Shown here piece by piece: positions 36,338 to 46,389 of a stretch of DNA of 64,000 bases. The stretch's first letter is position 1. Each line of letters opens with the position of its first letter. A program made the position numbers and the translations under genes. This stretch comes from JBCBSP01 sp039819095 (GTDB lineage: Bacteria > Pseudomonadota > Alphaproteobacteria > Caulobacterales > Maricaulaceae), in NCBI GenBank assembly GCA_039819095.1, contig JBCBSP010000003.1:355323-419322 (forward strand), given 5' to 3'. The notes below the pieces were generated by a model. It did no database searches. It was not told the origin of the DNA and was given only the letters and a program-made list of their open reading frames with translations.

Positions 36338-37246
36338 CTATTCGGTCAGCCCGGTGATGTCGCGATAGATGGTCCACACCATGCGTTCGGTCGTGATGAA
36401 ACGCCAGTTCCATTCCTCGTGGAAATCAGCCAGCGGCTCTTCAGCCTGGATGGCGTCCAGGCTGTGACCGGCATCGACCAGCGCCTGAATCCGGCGCTTG
36501 GCCTCATGCAGCATGGCGATGGAGGCTTCAAGGTCAGATTCGGTGGACAGCGGGCCATGCCCGGGAATGATCTTCGTGTCCGGATCCGCCGCATCGACGA
36601 TGGACTGCATCCCGGCGATATAGCCGTCGACCGTGCCGCCATTATCAAGATCGATATAGGGGAACCATCCGGAGAAGAGCAGGTCGCCGGCATGGATCAC
36701 ATCGGCCTCTTCCCAATAGACCCAGATATCGCCGCTGGTATGCGCGTCCGGCTCGTGGTGCAGGCGCGCCGTCAGGCCGTTCATGGTGACGAAATCGCCG
36801 TCATTCACGTTCACTGTCGGCAGGAACCCGCCTTCAAGAGGGGCCGGCGTGCCGCCGGTCAGCTGAGCGGTCACGGGATTTTCAAGACCCGGGCGCACAT
36901 TGGGATGCGCCATGATCGCCGCGCCGGCTTCGGCGAAATAGGCGTTGCCGAGCACATGGTCGCCATGCAGGTGCGTGTTCAGGACCAGCGCCACGGCCTG
37001 GTCGCCGGACACGGCCCGCTGAGCCCGGTCCAGCGCCGGCGCCATGGCCTGCATCTGGGTGTCCACCATGAACACCCCGTCCTCGCCGATGCTGACCCCG
37101 ACATTGCCCGCCAGACCCGTCACGAGCATGTACACGCCCGAGCCCAGGTCGACGGTTTCGACGAAGACCTCGCGATCCTGAGCGACCGCCGGTGCGGCGA
37201 AAAGAGCGAGTGTGGCGATGGCGGCGGAGAGGCGGGCGCGGATCAT
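36338..37246 (-). CDS. secreted metallo-beta-lactamase-fold hydrolase
   Basis: The 302-residue protein has a signal peptide (ending AVAQ near residue 23) and the MBL metal motif THLHGDH, with His92, His94, Asp96 and His97. Further ligands lie in PDAHTSGD, HAGDLLFSGWFP and PGHGP. AGGAG six bases before the ATG at 37246 fixes the start, 45 codons inside the longest frame. It is a periplasmic hydrolase like the subgroup with quinoprotein-relay/SoxH-like members; beta-lactam hydrolysis is not implied. The substrate is unknown. Confidence 0.9.
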   Translation of the reverse strand: MIRARLSAAIATLALFAAPAVAQDREVFVETVDLGSGVYMLVTGLAGNVGVSIGEDGVFMVDTQMQAMAPALDRAQRAVSGDQAVALVLNTHLHGDHVLGNAYFAEAGAAIMAHPNVRPGLENPVTAQLTGGTPAPLEGGFLPTVNVNDGDFVTMNGLTARLHHEPDAHTSGDIWVYWEEADVIHAGDLLFSGWFPYIDLDNGGTVDGYIAGMQSIVDAADPDTKIIPGHGPLSTESDLEASIAMLHEAKRRIQALVDAGHSLDAIQAEEPLADFHEEWNWRFITTERMVWTIYRDITGLTE

Positions 37247-37379
37247 GGCGGACTCCTGAGGAAGACTGATCCTTAAATGGCCTCTCATCTGAACGACGTC
37301 CAGTCGCGTTAATGTGAGTTTTGTGCGGACAAGTCCGGCGTTTAACCGGAGCTTCATGCTCGCACGCGAGGTTGTCGGC

Positions 37380-37958
37380 ATGACGCTTCTGATCCGATCC
37401 CTGCTGGCGCTGTGTACGCTGACGCTTCTGCCGAGCGCGGCGCTGGCTCAGGCATGCGACACGCATTCGGGACTGCCGGTTCCGCGCTTCGTTAGTCTGA
37501 AGTTTGAAGAAGTGAATGGGCGCGCTGGACCCTCAAGAGGCCACCCGGTGCGCTGGCTCTATGAGCGCCGCGGCCTGCCGGTGGAGGTGATCGCGGAGAC
37601 CGCCGACTGGCGTCAGGTGCGCGATATCGATGGCGAGGAGACCTGGATGCACCGGCGCACCCTCTCCGGACGCCGTGCGGTGAGCGCGATCGAGGAGGTC
37701 TTCCTGCAGGCGCGTCCTGAAGCCGATGGCGCTGAAGAGGCGCGGGTCGAGGCCGGTGCGATCCTGTGGCTGGAGCGCTGCCGTCAGGGCTGGTGCCGGC
37801 TGGAAGCGGAGGGGCGGCGCGGCTGGGCCCCGGCCGGCATGTTCTGGGGTGTCTATCCCTGGGAGCGGACCGGTCAGGCGCTTGAGGCCGGGCGGACCCC
37901 ATGTTACCGCTCCGATGAGGATGTGGTCGCGGTCGCTGGCGAGACGTCCACACGCTGA
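37380..37958 (+). CDS. secreted SH3 domain-containing protein
   Basis: The 192-residue protein has a signal peptide (ending AALAQ near residue 23) and two SH3-like repeats. The first has RFVSLKFEEVNGRAGPS, VRWLYERRGLPVEVIAE, WRQVRDIDGEETWMH and LSGRR, the standard pattern of the alphaproteobacterial SH3_4 family. The second has WLERCRQGWCRLEAEGRRGWAPA. These proteins are thought to bind cell-wall material in the periplasm. It is divergent from the MBL gene across a 133-base gap. Confidence 0.88.
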   Translation: MTLLIRSLLALCTLTLLPSAALAQACDTHSGLPVPRFVSLKFEEVNGRAGPSRGHPVRWLYERRGLPVEVIAETADWRQVRDIDGEETWMHRRTLSGRRAVSAIEEVFLQARPEADGAEEARVEAGAILWLERCRQGWCRLEAEGRRGWAPAGMFWGVYPWERTGQALEAGRTPCYRSDEDVVAVAGETSTR

Positions 37959-38073
37959 CGCGTCCTGCGACTGCGATAACCGGGCGCCGGCTCCACCCTC
38001 AGGCGTGTAAGCTGCCGCCAATCCCGTTGCGGAGCCGCCATGCCGACCTCCAGTTTCAAGATCGCGAGCCTTC

Positions 38074-38610
38074 ATGTCCGATAGACAAAACCAGTATCAG
38101 CACGACTCCCTGATCGCCTGCGGGCATGGCGAGTTGTTCGGCCCGGGCAATGCCCAGCTGCCCTTGCCGCCCATGTTGATGGTCGACCGCATCTCCCACA
38201 TCGCCAACGATGATGGCGCGCATGGCAAGGGCTCGGTCATTGCCGAGCTCGATATCAAGAAGGATCTCTGGTTCTTCGATTGCCATTTCGAGGGCGACCC
38301 GGTGATGCCGGGCTGTCTGGGGCTGGACGCGATGTGGCAGCTGGTCGGGTTTTTCCTCGGCTGGTCCGGCGCGCCGGGCAAAGGGCGTGCGCTGGGCGTG
38401 GGCGAGGTGAAGTTCACCGGCCAGATCACCCCGGATGTGGAACATGTCCGCTACGTGATCGACCTTAAGCGGGTGATCATGCGCCGGCTGGTGCTTGGCA
38501 TCGCCGATGGCCGCGTCGAGGCGGACGGGAACACGATCTACATGGCAACCGATCTGCGCGTGGGCCTGTTCAAGCCCGAGGAGATGGCCAAAGCGGGAGG
38601 CGCAGCATGA
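38074..38610 (+). CDS. fabA: 3-hydroxydecanoyl-ACP dehydratase/isomerase
   Basis: The 178-residue hot-dog-fold protein has CHFEGDPVMPGCLGLDAMWQL, with His71 and Asp85 at the FabA catalytic positions (His70 and Asp84 in E. coli). It dehydrates 3-hydroxydecanoyl-ACP and isomerises the product, the branch point of unsaturated fatty acid synthesis. The stop overlaps the fabB start (ATGA), the usual fabAB order. Confidence 0.97.
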   Translation: MSDRQNQYQHDSLIACGHGELFGPGNAQLPLPPMLMVDRISHIANDDGAHGKGSVIAELDIKKDLWFFDCHFEGDPVMPGCLGLDAMWQLVGFFLGWSGAPGKGRALGVGEVKFTGQITPDVEHVRYVIDLKRVIMRRLVLGIADGRVEADGNTIYMATDLRVGLFKPEEMAKAGGAA

Positions 38611-39821
38611 GGCGGGTCGTCGTTACCGGGATCGGTATCGTTTCCTCCATCGGCGAAACCGCCGACAAAGTGGCCGAAGCCCTCAAAGCGGGCCGTTCCG
38701 GCGTCGTCGCGGCGAACGAGTATGCCGAGCTCGGCTTCAAGTGCCAGGTCCATGCCCGCCCGCCGGTCAATCCGAAGGACCATGTCGACAAGCGCGTCTA
38801 TCGCTTCATGGGCGAGGGATCGGGCTGGTGTTATATGGCGATGGAGCAGGCCATCGCTGACTCAGGTCTCGAACAGGGCGAAGTCAGCCATGAACGCACC
38901 GGGTTGATCGTCGGCACCGGCGGGCCGTCCACCGAGACCATCGTCTCTGCGGCGGATATCACCCGCGACAAGGGCCCGCGCCGCATCGGGCCCTTCGCAG
39001 TGCCCAAAGCGATGTCCTCCACCGCTTCGGCGACGCTCGCCACCCCGTTCAAGATCAAGGGGATCAATTACTCGATCAGTTCGGCCTGCACGACCTCGCT
39101 GCACTGCATGGGCGCTGGGGCTGAACAGATCGCCTGGGGCAAGCAGGACATCGTGTTCGCTGGCGGCGGCGAGGAACTCGCCTGGTCGCTGTCCAACCTG
39201 TTCGACGCCATGGGCGCCATGTCCTCGGCGTATAACGATACGCCGGCTACTGCTAGCCGCCCCTTCTGCAAGACCCGCGACGGTTTTGTCATCGCGGGCG
39301 GCGCCGGGATCGTTGTGCTTGAGGAATACGAGCGGGCCAAGTCGCGCGGCGCAACGATCTACGCTGAAGTGCTCGGCTATGGCGCGACCTCGGACGGCTA
39401 TGACATGGTCGCCCCGTCCGGCGAAGGCGCGGAGCGCTCCATGCGCCTGGCCGTGGAGCCGCTGAAGGGCCGCAAGATTGATTATGTGAACCCGCACGCC
39501 ACCGCAACGCCGGTTGGCGATGTCGCTGAGGCCGGCGCCCTCAAGGCGGTGTTCGGCGACGATCAGCCGGCGATTTCCGCGACCAAGGCGATGACCGGAC
39601 ATTGTCTGGGCGGCGCCGGGGTGCAGGAAGCGATCTATGCGCTTCTCATGATGCGCGACGGCTTCATCGCCCCGTCCATCAATATCGAAGAGGTGGACCC
39701 GGAACTCGCCTTCCTGAACATCGCCCGCGAGCGCCGCGATCAGGCCGTGGACACCATATTGTCCAACTCGTTCGGCTTTGGTGGAACGAACGGCACCATC
39801 GTTCTGGGCCGGCCGGATTAG
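38607..39821 (+). CDS. fabB: 3-oxoacyl-ACP synthase I
   Basis: The 404-residue protein has the thiolase-fold catalytic set Cys161 in SSACTTSLH, His297 in NPHATATPVGD and His332 in MTGHCLGGAG, with Lys327 before it, all at FabB spacing. It elongates the cis-3-decenoyl-ACP made by FabA. Alphaproteobacteria often have fabI next; here the next gene is ppk2 instead. Confidence 0.97.
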   Translation: MRRVVVTGIGIVSSIGETADKVAEALKAGRSGVVAANEYAELGFKCQVHARPPVNPKDHVDKRVYRFMGEGSGWCYMAMEQAIADSGLEQGEVSHERTGLIVGTGGPSTETIVSAADITRDKGPRRIGPFAVPKAMSSTASATLATPFKIKGINYSISSACTTSLHCMGAGAEQIAWGKQDIVFAGGGEELAWSLSNLFDAMGAMSSAYNDTPATASRPFCKTRDGFVIAGGAGIVVLEEYERAKSRGATIYAEVLGYGATSDGYDMVAPSGEGAERSMRLAVEPLKGRKIDYVNPHATATPVGDVAEAGALKAVFGDDQPAISATKAMTGHCLGGAGVQEAIYALLMMRDGFIAPSINIEEVDPELAFLNIARERRDQAVDTILSNSFGFGGTNGTIVLGRPD

Positions 39822-39830
39822 GCCGGGCTC

Positions 39831-40586
39831 GTGGACAGGGATCTTTACCGCGAACAGCTGCGCGAGCTTCAGATCGGGCTCGTAGCCTTGCAGCGCCATA
39901 TCATCGCCGACGGGCGCCGCCTGCTTGTTATCTTTGAAGGCCGGGATGCGGCCGGCAAGGATGGAACGATCAAGCGCGTCATCGAGCACCAGTCGCCGCG
40001 CGAAACCCGCGTTGTGGCGCTGGGCAAGCCGAGCGATCGCGACCGGGCCTCCTGGTATTTCCAGCGCTGGGTGGAGCATCTGCCCGCCGATGGCGAGACC
40101 GCCCTGTTCAACCGCTCCTGGTATAATCGCGCAGGCGTCGAGCGGGTCATGGGTTTCTGCGACGAGGTCCAGTACGCCGCCTTCCTGCGCGATGTCGGCG
40201 CCTTCGAAAAACTGCTCATGGATGACGGCGTCATCCTGTTGAAATACTATCTGGACATCTCCCGCTCCGAGCAGGCTGAACGCTTGGAGGAGCGGCGCAT
40301 CAGCCCGCTCAAACAGTGGAAGATTTCGCCCATCGATGCGGTGGCGCTGGAGAAGTTCGACGATTATTCCGCCGCCCGTGACGCCATGCTGGCCGCCACG
40401 GGCGAGCCGGTTCCCTGGCGTGTCGTGCGCGCCGACGACAAGCGCGTGACCCGGCTTCAGGTCATTCGCGACATCCTGCACAGCACGCCGTGGCCGGAGC
40501 GCGAGGTCGAGTTTGACCCGCCCGACCCGGACATTCTGCGAATCTGGAGCAATGGTGATCGTCCGGCGGACTTCCTGGCCGTGTAG
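39831..40586 (+). CDS. ppk2: polyphosphate kinase 2
   Basis: The 251-residue protein has the PPK2 P-loop FEGRDAAGKDGTIKR (35-49), the following RETRVVALGKPSDRDRASWYFQRW, FNRSWYNRAGVERVMGF and the lid region KYYLDISRSEQAERLEER. The single-domain length fits class I PPK2, which uses polyphosphate to phosphorylate nucleotides. GTG is the start, nine bases after fabB, so it may be co-expressed with the fab genes. The preferred nucleotide (ADP or GDP) cannot be told. Confidence 0.93.
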   Translation: MDRDLYREQLRELQIGLVALQRHIIADGRRLLVIFEGRDAAGKDGTIKRVIEHQSPRETRVVALGKPSDRDRASWYFQRWVEHLPADGETALFNRSWYNRAGVERVMGFCDEVQYAAFLRDVGAFEKLLMDDGVILLKYYLDISRSEQAERLEERRISPLKQWKISPIDAVALEKFDDYSAARDAMLAATGEPVPWRVVRADDKRVTRLQVIRDILHSTPWPEREVEFDPPDPDILRIWSNGDRPADFLAV

Positions 40587-40668
40587 AAAGCCTGGCCCTA
40601 CGTTCGCCTGCGATGACTATGATGCGGTAGTGCGTTAGGCTGGCTTGACTGAAACGAGGGAGGCTTCC

Positions 40669-41067
40669 ATGGCGCGCGTATTCGCCGGCATCGCATCCGG
40701 CTTCGTGGTCTCGATCCTGTTGATCATGGCCATCCAGCAGCTTGGCCATCTGATCTATCCGCCGCCTGAGGGCGTCGATATGCGTGATCCCGATGCGCTG
40801 ACTGCCATGATGAAGTCTCTGCCGCTCGGCTCCAAGCTCTTCGTCATCGGCGCCTGGTTCACCGGCGTGCTTGCAGGGGGCTATGTGGCGGGGCGGATTG
40901 CGCGGCGCGTATGGGCGGCCTGGACCATCGCCGGCGTCACGATCATCTTCGCAATCTTGAACTTCATGATGATACCGCACCCGATCTGGATGATCGCGGG
41001 CGGGCTTGTCCTGATCGTGCTGGCGGGGTGGCTCGCGGGTCGGCTCTCAGGCGCGAAAGCGGCCTGA
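40669..41067 (+). CDS. four-helix membrane protein of unknown function
   Basis: The 132-residue protein has four membrane helices (about 4-24, 58-78, 83-103 and 106-126), with the conserved-looking GAWFTGVLAGGYVAGRIARR between the second and third. GGGAGG lies five bases before the ATG. No enzyme motif is seen. Its stop abuts that of the convergent gene with no gap. Confidence 0.75.
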   Translation: MARVFAGIASGFVVSILLIMAIQQLGHLIYPPPEGVDMRDPDALTAMMKSLPLGSKLFVIGAWFTGVLAGGYVAGRIARRVWAAWTIAGVTIIFAILNFMMIPHPIWMIAGGLVLIVLAGWLAGRLSGAKAA

Positions 41068-41313
41068 TCAGTCGATTGTGCGGCGAACCCGGCGGCCATT
41101 CATCAGAGCGCCAGCGAGCGCGCCGACGGCGGCGACTTCCAGCACGAACAGATTCATCTGCGTCTCTGTCAGCGCCGGCAGGGCGCCCGTCGCCTGAAGC
41201 GCCGCACCCAGTCCCAGGCCCACCAGCCCCATGACGGCGCCGCCGGCGAGAAGGCCGACCGCGATGGCTTGGCCGACAACCGTGTCGAGATAGGTGGCGC
41301 TGGCTTGGCTCAT
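41068..41313 (-). CDS. small two-helix membrane protein
   Basis: The 81-residue protein (from ATG 41313, with AGGAG nine bases upstream) has two membrane helices (about 12-38 and 52-72), the first Gly-rich, and ends RRVRRTID. No family is recognised. The upstream region is AT-rich and includes a TATAAT on the same strand near 41405-41415, a possible -10. Confidence 0.6.
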   Translation of the reverse strand: MSQASATYLDTVVGQAIAVGLLAGGAVMGLVGLGLGAALQATGALPALTETQMNLFVLEVAAVGALAGALMNGRRVRRTID

Positions 41314-41459
41314 GGCTTCGGCTCCTGATGGCATGTTGACAAGGTGTGATATGGCCCGTGGCGCGGCAGGATGCAAGGCATTGAACGAATTCGACTATTT
41401 CCATAATTATAATAGGGTTATCTGTGCGGGCGCCGGGCGCGATTTCGGCTTTCGTCCCG

Positions 41460-41487
41460 TTGACGCAGCATGAGCGCGCAGTAGGCT
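41460..41487 (+). promoter_or_regulatory. probable lpd promoter
   Basis: TTGACG (41460-41465) and TAGGCT (41482-41487) are 16 bases apart, 57 bases before the lpd start. The TTGACG element matches the -35 used by Caulobacter housekeeping promoters. Confidence 0.5.
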
Positions 41488-41543
41488 GCGGCCAATCCTT
41501 CCCACCCCGGCGGCAAGCGGCCGCGTCAAGACAGGTGATTTCC

Positions 41544-42947
41544 ATGGCGGATCAATATGATGTGGTCATTATCGGCGGCGGACCCGGCGGCTATAACTGT
41601 GCAATCCGCTGCGGTCAGCTGGGACTGAAGACCGCCTGCGTGGAGATGCGCGAGACCTTGGGCGGCACCTGTCTGAATGTCGGCTGTATTCCCTCCAAGG
41701 CGCTGCTGCACGCCTCCGAACTATTTGAAGAGGCTGGAACGAACTTCGCCGAGATGGGCATTGAGGTCGGCCCGGTGAAGCTGGATCTGGACAAGATGAT
41801 GGCCCGCAAGGACGAGGCCGTTGATGGTTTGACCAAGGGCGTGGAATTCCTGCTGCGCAAGAACAAGGTCGATCATGTGCGCGGGATGGGCCGCATCAAG
41901 GCGGCTGGCGAGGTCGAAGTGACCGGGCCGGATGGCGTGGTTCAGACGCTGAAGACGAAGAATATCGTCATCGCGACGGGCTCTGAGGTGACCCCGCTTC
42001 CCGGCGTGGAGATTGACGAGGAGCGCATCGTGTCCTCCACCGGCGCGATCGCCTTGCCTTCGGTTCCGAAGAAAATGATTCTGATCGGCGCCGGCGTGAT
42101 CGGGCTTGAGCTCGGCTCGGTCTGGCGCCGGCTCGGCTCTGAAGTCACCGTAGTGGAGTTCATGGACCGCGCCCTTCCGGGCATGGACGGCGAGGTCTCT
42201 AAACAGGCCAAGCGCCTGTTTGAAAAGCAGGGACTGGACTTCATGCTCTCGCGCAAGGTGACCAGCGTTGAGAAACTCAAGACCAAGCTGAAGGTGACCA
42301 CAGAAGCGGCCAAGGGCGGCGACGAGCAGGTGCTGGACGCTGATGTGGTCCTCGTCTGCATCGGGCGGCGTCCCTATACCGACGGGCTCGGGCTGGAGAC
42401 AGTCGGGATCGAGACCGACGCGCGCGGTTTCATCCCGAACGATCATTTCAAGACCAGCGCGGAGGGCGTCTGGGTGGTCGGCGACTGCACCACAGGGGCC
42501 ATGCTCGCCCACAAGGCCGAAGATGAAGGCGCGGCCTGCGCCGAGCGAATCGCCGGCAAGGCCGGGCACGTCAATTACGACGCCATTCCCAACGTGGTGT
42601 ACACCTATCCGGAGATCGCCTCGGTGGGTGCGACAGAAGAACAGCTCAAAGAGGCGGGGCGCGCGTACAAGACCGGCAAATTCCCCTTCATGGCCAATTC
42701 ACGCGGCCGCACGAACCATCAGACCGACGGTTTTGTAAAAATCCTCGCCGACGCCAGGACCGACGAGATCCTTGGCGGCCACATTATCGGCCCGTCAGCG
42801 GGCGAGTTGATCGCCGAGCTGGCGCTGGCGATGGAGTTCCGGGCCTCGTCTGAAGACGTGGCGCGCACCTGCCACGCCCACCCCACATTGTCTGAAGCGG
42901 TGCGTCAGGCGGCGATGGGCGTGGAAGGCTGGACGATGCAGATGTGA
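41544..42947 (+). CDS. lpd: dihydrolipoamide dehydrogenase
   Basis: The 467-residue flavoprotein has GGGPGG (11-16), the redox disulfide Cys43/Cys48 in GGTCLNVGC, the NAD site GAGVIGLELGSVW, and the C-terminal His446 in HAHPTLSE with Glu451. It regenerates lipoamide for 2-oxoacid dehydrogenase complexes and the glycine cleavage system. The ATG at 41544 gives the family N-terminus; an earlier frame from 41424 has no conserved residues. No E1 or E2 gene is adjacent, so which complex it serves cannot be told here. Confidence 0.96.
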   Translation: MADQYDVVIIGGGPGGYNCAIRCGQLGLKTACVEMRETLGGTCLNVGCIPSKALLHASELFEEAGTNFAEMGIEVGPVKLDLDKMMARKDEAVDGLTKGVEFLLRKNKVDHVRGMGRIKAAGEVEVTGPDGVVQTLKTKNIVIATGSEVTPLPGVEIDEERIVSSTGAIALPSVPKKMILIGAGVIGLELGSVWRRLGSEVTVVEFMDRALPGMDGEVSKQAKRLFEKQGLDFMLSRKVTSVEKLKTKLKVTTEAAKGGDEQVLDADVVLVCIGRRPYTDGLGLETVGIETDARGFIPNDHFKTSAEGVWVVGDCTTGAMLAHKAEDEGAACAERIAGKAGHVNYDAIPNVVYTYPEIASVGATEEQLKEAGRAYKTGKFPFMANSRGRTNHQTDGFVKILADARTDEILGGHIIGPSAGELIAELALAMEFRASSEDVARTCHAHPTLSEAVRQAAMGVEGWTMQM

Positions 42948-43056
42948 TAGGCTGGACGGCGGACCAGGCCTTTTACAGTCACGGAAGTTTCAAGGGACTT
43001 CGCCCGCGAACGGGGCGATAGAGCCCCCAGCGTGAGCTCCAGCATGCGAGGCGAAT

Positions 43057-43617
43057 ATGGGCGAGCCGGCCCGGACCGATTCCGATGCAAGGATAGAAGT
43101 TCACACCGAGCGGCTGACGCTGGTTGCCCTTGATCGCGAGCTCGTACGCCTGCAGGTGGAGGATCGTCGCGCCTTCTTCCAGACGCTCGGCGCGAGTTTT
43201 GAAGCGGCCTGGCCCCCAGTCAGCACTGATGAACCGAAGCTCGCTGAGAAGCTTGAGCTGCTGGAGCGCGCGCCTGAGGATATCGGCTGGCGCGGTTGGG
43301 TCGTTCTTATGGCGGTGACGCCTGGCGCGCCGATGCGCGCGGTCGGCGTTGGCGGGTTTCACGGACCGCCTGATGCGCGCGGCCGGGTGGAAGTCGGTTA
43401 TGCCATGTCGCCCAGCTTTCGTGAGCAGGGGCTGGCCACCGAGGCGGTCGAGGCCCTGGTCGGCTGGGCGTTCGCCCAGGGCGGCGTCAGCTTCATCCAG
43501 GCCCGCACGCTTGAGCATCTGGCCGCGTCCCGGCGCGTTCTGGAAAAGACCGGCTTCACCCAGGCCGGTCCTGTCGATGAGGCTGGGATGATCACCTACC
43601 GGCTCGAGCACGGCTAG
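43057..43617 (+). CDS. GNAT family N-acetyltransferase
   Basis: The 186-residue protein has the GNAT fold of the RimJ-like group: EVHTERLTLVAL near the start, EVGYAMSPSFREQGLATEAVEAL as the acetyl-CoA loop region, and ASRRVLEKTGF near the end. The pyrophosphate-binding motif is REQGLATEA. The acceptor could be a ribosomal protein, an antibiotic or another amine. It is convergent with the winged-helix regulator gene. Confidence 0.88.
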   Translation: MGEPARTDSDARIEVHTERLTLVALDRELVRLQVEDRRAFFQTLGASFEAAWPPVSTDEPKLAEKLELLERAPEDIGWRGWVVLMAVTPGAPMRAVGVGGFHGPPDARGRVEVGYAMSPSFREQGLATEAVEALVGWAFAQGGVSFIQARTLEHLAASRRVLEKTGFTQAGPVDEAGMITYRLEHG

Positions 43618-43651
43618 TCGGTCTTTAGCGGAAGATGAGGCCGAGCGGCCT

Positions 43652-43981
43652 CTACCCTTCGCTCGCTCCACCTGGTGACGACCCGCTCAGCAGCGCGCTC
43701 ATCTGTTCCAGATAAACGATCCAGGCTTTACGTCCTGACGGGTTCAGCGCGGCGCGCGTCTGCGGGCGGCGCCCGACGAATTTCTTCTCCACGCTGACAT
43801 AACCGGCCTCTTCAAGCTTGCGCAGATGGACGGACAGATTGCCGTCGGTCGCGCCGGTGCGCGCCTTCAGCTCGTTGAAGGTCGCGCTTTCCACGCCGGA
43901 CAGATAGGCCATCAGGCCAAGGCGCAACTTGCCATGGATGACCTCGTCCAGATCGCCGGCGTTGAAGGACGACTCCGCCAT
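43652..43981 (-). CDS. winged-helix transcriptional regulator
   Basis: The 109-residue protein is one winged-helix domain of the PF13601 kind: VIHGKLRLGLMAYLSG, FNELKARTGATDGNLSVHLRKLEEAGYVSVEKKFVGRRPQT, and a helical tail. It lies four bases after the membrane-protein gene in the same direction, so the pair are one unit. Regulators of this kind are commonly linked to a membrane protein of unknown role. The signal is unknown. Confidence 0.87.
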   Translation of the reverse strand: MAESSFNAGDLDEVIHGKLRLGLMAYLSGVESATFNELKARTGATDGNLSVHLRKLEEAGYVSVEKKFVGRRPQTRAALNPSGRKAWIVYLEQMSALLSGSSPGGASEG

Positions 43982-43985
43982 CGGT

Positions 43986-44606
43986 TCAGACCAGTTCGCG
44001 CGGCTCGGCTCGCATCATGGCGATCCCGGCCGGAACGCTGGACAGGAAGATCGCCAGCGCCGCGGTCAGATACACCGCCGCATCGGTCACCAGGATCACA
44101 CACGCCGCCATGCCGATCAGGGCCGCGGCGCCGTTGACCGCGCTGACCCGATCCCGGCCTATCAGCGCGGTCGTGAACCAGGCGATCGCATAGCCCAAAA
44201 GCGCGACCGGCAGAATGGTGTTGAAGAAGACCGGCTCGATCCGGCCGAGCATCACGCCGGCCAGAACGCTGAAGAAGTAGGCGAAGGTCACCCCGCCGCA
44301 CGCTGTCCAGACCGCCGATGCTGTTCGATTGCCTGTCGATCCCGCGCCCGGCTTGTTGCGCAGGGAGCGGCCGAGAAAGGCGCTTCCGGCTGACCCGATG
44401 ACGACATAGCCCAGCCAGATCATAAGCAGCATGTCTGGCCCGACTGGCGCCCGACCATCCAGAATCGCCCAATGCGCAATGAGGGTTAGCGCTGACAGAG
44501 ATCCCCACCAGACTGCGAAGCGTCCGCCCAGCGAGGGGGCCTGTTCGCCAGCCTCGGCCAGCTCGCGCAGATAGGTGATATCGGATTTCAGATCGTCTGC
44601 TGTCAT
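43986..44606 (-). CDS. multi-pass membrane protein paired with winged-helix regulator
   Basis: The 206-residue protein has a soluble N-terminus (MTADDLKSDITYLRELAEAG) and about six membrane helices from residue 32 on. GGAG six bases before the ATG at 44606 fixes the start. It is transcribed with the winged-helix regulator gene downstream. The 78-base gap to xerC is AT-rich. No family or transport motif is recognised. Confidence 0.78.
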   Translation of the reverse strand: MTADDLKSDITYLRELAEAGEQAPSLGGRFAVWWGSLSALTLIAHWAILDGRAPVGPDMLLMIWLGYVVIGSAGSAFLGRSLRNKPGAGSTGNRTASAVWTACGGVTFAYFFSVLAGVMLGRIEPVFFNTILPVALLGYAIAWFTTALIGRDRVSAVNGAAALIGMAACVILVTDAAVYLTAALAIFLSSVPAGIAMMRAEPRELV

Positions 44607-44684
44607 CAACGTCTCCAACTACTTTGTTTTCTAAAGTTACTGGTTCAAGAAGAATTATGCAAACGCAAAAGCAATGCCCTCAGC

Positions 44685-45614
<930 letters not shown>

Positions 45615-45618
45615 GGTG

Positions 45619-46230
45619 CTACTCGGCGCGCAGCCAGGGATTCATGCGCCGTTCCAGCACGCGCGCCAGGAAGTGAACCAGATCGGCGCTCTGCTCGGGC
45701 TCAAACGCGCCGGGTTCGCGAGCCGCCAGGCAGAGCACGCCGACATGGCCGGCGGTCTCAAACCGGCAAAGCGCTTGCGAGCCCAGGCGGGAGGCCTGCG
45801 CCCCGTAGAGCGAATCGGCAAAGCGCGGATCGGTTCGGCCCAGCCGTTCCGCGCCCTCGCCCAGCAGCATGTCGGACAGGCCCGGAGCAGCGCCCAGAAT
45901 GCAGCGCGCGCTTTTCAGCGGCTGATGACCTTCGATGAGAATGCGCACCGCATCCACGCCCAGCGCGCCGGCGACGCGACCGCCCAGCTTGTGATCCAGC
46001 GCTGACAGGCTTTCCGCTTCGAGAATCGCCAGCACGGCGGCATGGGTCTGGGCCTGGGCGGCGAGATTGGCCTTGGCCAGACCGATCAGCGCTTCATTGG
46101 TGGCGCGCAGCCGAGAAGCCTCCGCGCGAAGACGGCTGTGCTGGGCCGAGGCGAGATCGACGACATTGGCGCTGTTGCCCCCAGGCTGATCGGTCCCGAC
46201 CGGCTCGTGGTCATGGCTCTGGTCGGGCAT
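45619..46230 (-). CDS. DUF484 family protein
   Basis: The protein of about 203 residues has a coiled N-terminal part (QHSRLRAEASRLRATNEALIGLAKAN) and a GAF-like body ending FLARVLERRMNPWLRAE. This is the DUF484 family, very often encoded beside xerC as in E. coli. The role is unknown. The ATG at 46230 is preferred to 46263, which adds a low-similarity stretch. Confidence 0.88.
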   Translation of the reverse strand: MPDQSHDHEPVGTDQPGGNSANVVDLASAQHSRLRAEASRLRATNEALIGLAKANLAAQAQTHAAVLAILEAESLSALDHKLGGRVAGALGVDAVRILIEGHQPLKSARCILGAAPGLSDMLLGEGAERLGRTDPRFADSLYGAQASRLGSQALCRFETAGHVGVLCLAAREPGAFEPEQSADLVHFLARVLERRMNPWLRAE

Positions 46231-46336
46231 GGTGTCGGGCTCCTGGCAAATTGCGTGCGTCACACTCCCATGAGGACCCGCCCGCCTTAGGAATGCGTTA
46301 AGCCGGACGCGCTGCGCGCTGCGCTGTTAAACTGAT

Positions 46337-46353
46337 CGGATGATGATCATCCG
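46337..46353. promoter_or_regulatory. 17-bp perfect dyad upstream of priA
   Basis: CGGATGAT and ATCATCCG flank a central G at 46345, giving 8-bp perfect arms. It lies 37 bases before the priA GTG in the 159-base gap to DUF484. It could be a protein-binding operator; no known motif is recognised. Confidence 0.35.
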
Positions 46354-46389
46354 GCGAATCAGATCAGCGCCACCCCGCGAGGCGGTGTC

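Noticed and set aside
38862..40481. 539-codon minus-strand frame across fabB and ppk2
   Set aside because: Both plus-strand genes carry complete catalytic motifs; the antisense frame spans both genes and their junction.
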